From the NCBI GenBank assembly GCA_934502905.1, contig CAKSVK010000150.1:1-8376 (forward strand): a stretch of 8,376 nt of DNA. The letters are read 5' to 3'. Numbering within the stretch: the stretch's first letter is position 1; every line of letters starts with the position of its first letter. The stretch is from an uncultured Chitinophagaceae bacterium. Its GTDB lineage: Bacteria > Bacteroidota > Bacteroidia > Chitinophagales > Chitinophagaceae. This document shows positions 7,501 through 8,376 of the stretch, piece by piece. The notes under the pieces were generated by a model. The model was given only the letters and a program-made list of their open reading frames with translations. It did no database searches and had not been told where the DNA came from. The position numbers and the translations under genes were made by a program.

Positions 7501-7729
7501 TGGCAAGTTGCAGCGGGAAGGCGAAGTAATTCACGTTATAGCACAACAATGTTATAATGTGTCGGGATTGTTCAGTAAGCTGACTTTGCATCAGGAAGAG
7601 GAACTCCAGGTCACAACATCATGTAGGGCAGATGAAAAGGACGGTGCCTTATATCCTGCAGATGGGAACCGGAACAAAATAAAAAAAACTGTACAGGGTA
7701 ACTTATTTCCATCGAGGGATTTTAAATGA
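4505..7729 (+). CDS. dnaE2: DnaE2, error-prone DNA polymerase III alpha subunit
   Basis: A 1074-aa C-family polymerase, the catalytic member of the ImuA-ImuB-DnaE2 mutasome. Domains in order: PHP (about 1-195), beginning TNFTFLRGGSHPEELV (10-25); palm with GRGSAANS (339-346) and the catalytic PPDIDIDF (377-384; D379, D381, D383); third catalytic Asp D529 in ILKIDVLALGMLT (525-537); fingers with RPGPIQGG (609-616), LFQEQAM (650-656) and SYGFPESHAASFA (719-731); tandem helix-hairpin-helix and duplicated region (about 770-870); OB fold (about 943-1015) with FVRVAGVV and FITIEDETGTANLVVF. It ends in SRDFK, like the SRDFH tail of many DnaE2 proteins. The PHP metal site is degraded: 'ELQVTT' replaces the usual His-x-His, and AITDRN has Arg where active PHP domains have His, so no exonuclease is expected. 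QGNLF (1064-1068) resembles a clamp motif. I prefer ATG 4505, which gives the family start MSYTELQV; ATG 4472 overlaps imuB. Confidence 0.96.
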   Translation: MSYTELQVTTNFTFLRGGSHPEELVSYAAELGYNTIAITDRNTLAGVVRAHTAARSKGIRIIPACRLDLLDGLSLLAYPTDIKAYSRLSSLLTRGNLRTEKGKCDLYKKDVYELAEGMLFIIVTPDELNERFDLDDGFKNTVKEYRQQLGKSVYLGASFSYQGNDAKKLFRLFQLSRQYDIPLVAVNDVHYHAPGCRELQDILTCIREKCTIYNAGFLLYQNAERYLKPEIEMSRLFLRYPDAIVRTEEIASACTFSLDELRYIYPEENTAEGRTPMEQITYLAWKHAYERFGDPLPQKIKDSIEYELRFIKEMNYAAYFLTVYNLVHTAGNLNILCQGRGSAANSTICYVLGITAVDPMKFDLLFERFVSSARNEPPDIDIDFEHQRREEVMQHVYNKYGRDHAAIVATVTMVKYKGAIRDVAKAMGLSQDVIDVLAGCSGTHGEGVDEMRIREAGLNPDDPHLRKILELTQQYIGFPRQLGQHTGGFVITHNKLSDLCPILNARMENRTQLEWDKDDLDALGILKIDVLALGMLTTIRKCFDLASQHYQLDLTLANIPQDDPAVYQMTARADTIGVFQIESRAQMSMLPRLKPSCFYDLVIEVAIVRPGPIQGGMVHPFLKRRNGLEPVTFPSEELKSILGKTLGVPLFQEQAMRIAIVAAGFTPTEADVLRKSMATFKAKGEVSKLEKKLVDGMIKNGYSQEYAQRVFRQLEGFGSYGFPESHAASFALLVYISAWIKYHYPDVFLCALLNSQPMGFYAPAQLISDARKHGVEVRPVDVNISAWDNTLEETNGKYKAVRLGFRQVKGLKQKEMEMLAGERKAYFTTVYQLRDAGVSTGSLERLADADAFGSMRLDRRQALWEVSALADLPTGIFKGLASDSDAEPKVRLPEMTPAEHVFQDYSSTGLSLKAHPVSFVRQQLLQFNILTTKALNLLQDGTFVRVAGVVLVRQRPGTASGICFITIEDETGTANLVVFKHLFDKFRKEILQAKLLAVYGKLQREGEVIHVIAQQCYNVSGLFSKLTLHQEEELQVTTSCRADEKDGALYPADGNRNKIKKTVQGNLFPSRDFK

Positions 7730-7772
7730 GATGCTTCTTGTAAAGGAAAAAACATTACCCGGTAGCTTACGG

Positions 7773-7780
7773 TATCTTTG
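7773..7780 (+). promoter_or_regulatory. Bacteroidetes-type -7 promoter element TATCTTTG
   Basis: TATCTTTG fits the TAnnTTTG element recognised by the Bacteroidetes primary sigma factor. It lies in non-coding sequence 44 nt after the dnaE2 stop. A TTG is present at 7738-7740, but the 32-nt gap is longer than the usual spacing of about 19 nt, so the -33 element is weak or absent. If used, it would start transcription near 7787 and could express the small ORF at 7877. Confidence 0.35.
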
Positions 7781-7876
7781 CTGTATGCCTAATAATCTTG
7801 ATGAAGTTAAACATCTGGAATACTTTTTAGTAAAATATACCGATTACTGTTAAAGAGTACCGCAATAAATAACTAT

Positions 7877-8020
7877 ATGTATGTATTTAACCTTCCCAAA
7901 TTCATTGATACCTGCTTAACACGTATAAAAGCAAATCCCGGGAGTGTTTACTTTGAATCTAATATTGTGTTGCTACAGGAGCTGGAACAGGCAATACTAA
8001 AGGCTAACAAGCCAACCTGA
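7877..8020 (+). CDS. Possible 47-aa small protein, unknown function
   Basis: ATG 7877 to TGA 8018-8020. The peptide begins MYVFNLPKFIDTCLTRIK and ends ELEQAILKANKPT. Its composition is protein-like: a hydrophobic start, an amphipathic helix-like LLQELEQAILKA (33-44), and no obvious low complexity. It has no signal peptide or transmembrane helix. I recognise no family. There is no Shine-Dalgarno, but a promoter-like TATCTTTG lies about 100 nt upstream, and the ORF fits between dnaE2 and the end of the converging gene at 8032. An even smaller ORF (7785-7853, 22 codons) precedes it in another frame and is less convincing. An ORF of this length can occur by chance. Confidence 0.35.
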   Translation: MYVFNLPKFIDTCLTRIKANPGSVYFESNIVLLQELEQAILKANKPT

Positions 8021-8031
8021 TGAGGCATTTC

Positions 8032-8376
8032 TTATTCTCGTTTTGCACGCTCAGAGAAATTAGGTGTTATTTCGATGTATTCCACCGGATAAACATATTC
8101 GGCTGCGATATAATCCCCTGCCCAAAGCCCTACATGGCCATTCTCTTCCATAAAATCGCCGCCACCTCTGCCGTTTCCAGAGCAGGTAAGCAGGGGAAGT
8201 GGATGAATATGCCAACCCGGATCGTCAGGAAACTCTTCAGGCAGGTCTTCCAGCCTTACAAATTCTTTACGGGTAATATTACTGATGTACAAAGGTACTG
8301 GCCCGTCTTGTAACCGGGGACTTACCCCCACAATGCAGGGAATCGCGTCATCATCGTCCTCACAACAGTCGTATAG
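8032..8376 (-). CDS. C-terminal part of an unrecognised conserved-looking protein (partial)
   Basis: The reading frame is open from the right edge to the stop at 8032-8034, giving 114 residues; the start is outside the window. An internal GTG at 8331 could be a start, but the frame continues upstream with an acidic stretch (CCEDDDDAIPC). Visible features are a glycine-rich motif CSGNGRGGGDF, then VGLWAGDYIAAE, and a C-terminal EITPNFSERAKRE. There are no membrane helices and no known catalytic motif I can name. The overlapping plus-strand frame reads as a poor protein, so the minus strand is preferred. I have a weak impression that similar 'NGRGGGD...VG-WA-D' proteins of unknown function occur in Bacteroidetes and other bacteria. 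No function is assigned. It converges on the dnaE2 operon. Confidence 0.65.
   Translation of the reverse strand, partial: LYDCCEDDDDAIPCIVGVSPRLQDGPVPLYISNITRKEFVRLEDLPEEFPDDPGWHIHPLPLLTCSGNGRGGGDFMEENGHVGLWAGDYIAAEYVYPVEYIEITPNFSERAKRE

Larger units (their letters stand above)
7730..8031. other. Intergenic region between dnaE2 and the right-hand minus-strand gene
   Basis: About 300 nt with no recognised gene. It holds the TATCTTTG element and the possible 47-aa ORF listed separately. An imperfect inverted repeat (TACC 7756-7759 with GGTA 7771-7774) overlaps the promoter-like element but has no T-run, so I do not call it a terminator. I see no strong intrinsic terminator for either the dnaE2 operon or the converging gene, and no tRNA, CRISPR array or IS end. 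Confidence 0.5.

Noticed and set aside
7688..7695. CTGTACAG palindrome as an SOS box
   Set aside because: It lies inside the dnaE2 coding sequence, lacks the 8-bp spacer between CTGT and ACAG, and encodes the end of the gene (T-V-Q-G).
8020..8313. 97-codon plus-strand reading frame opposite the right-hand gene
   Set aside because: Its composition is unlike a real protein (many Cys, Phe, Ile and Arg without pattern), while the minus-strand frame is protein-like and continues open to the window edge.
1..8376. CRISPR arrays, tRNA or rRNA genes, and insertion-sequence ends
   Set aside because: I saw no regularly spaced repeats, cloverleaf-like sequences, rRNA motifs, transposase frames or terminal inverted repeats when reading both strands.

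Overview
The window looks like a chromosomal segment from a member of the Bacteroidetes, probably near the Chitinophagaceae/Sphingobacteriales. The protein families (an RteC-like fragment and Bacteroidetes-type ImuA/ImuB/DnaE2), the general lack of Shine-Dalgarno sequences and a TAnnTTTG-type promoter element all point that way. This is recognition by eye; no database search was run.

Layout. (1) Positions 1-963 are AT-rich, about one third G+C by eye. They hold the last 29 codons of a probable DMT/EamA-type transporter, a PaiB-like FMN-binding protein, and a 61-codon remnant resembling the N-terminus of RteC, a regulator of Bacteroides conjugative transposons. A hairpin at 974-1005 can act as a terminator in both directions and closes this segment. 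(2) Positions 1017-7729 are more G+C-rich and form a translesion-synthesis block. dinB (DNA polymerase IV) lies on the minus strand. It diverges from a tight plus-strand operon of imuA, imuB and dnaE2, with a 1-nt gap between imuA and imuB and a 5-nt gap between imuB and dnaE2. (3) Positions 7730-8031 hold no recognisable gene, only a promoter-like element and a possible 47-aa small ORF. (4) From 8032 to the right edge is the C-terminal part of an unrecognised minus-strand protein.

How the genes work together. ImuA, ImuB and DnaE2 form the known mutasome. DnaE2 is the error-prone C-family polymerase. ImuB is a catalytically dead Y-family adaptor that brings it to the sliding clamp. ImuA is a RecA-like accessory protein. 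Pol IV (DinB) is an independent, catalytically intact lesion-bypass polymerase that also carries a clamp-binding tail. The two transcription units share one control region (2112-2266), which contains three short perfect palindromes but no lexA gene and no recognised SOS box. The main system is therefore a known one. The points most worth a second look are the shared divergent control region, a clamp-motif-like QGNLF near the DnaE2 C-terminus, the RteC remnant at a composition boundary, and the small ORF downstream of dnaE2.
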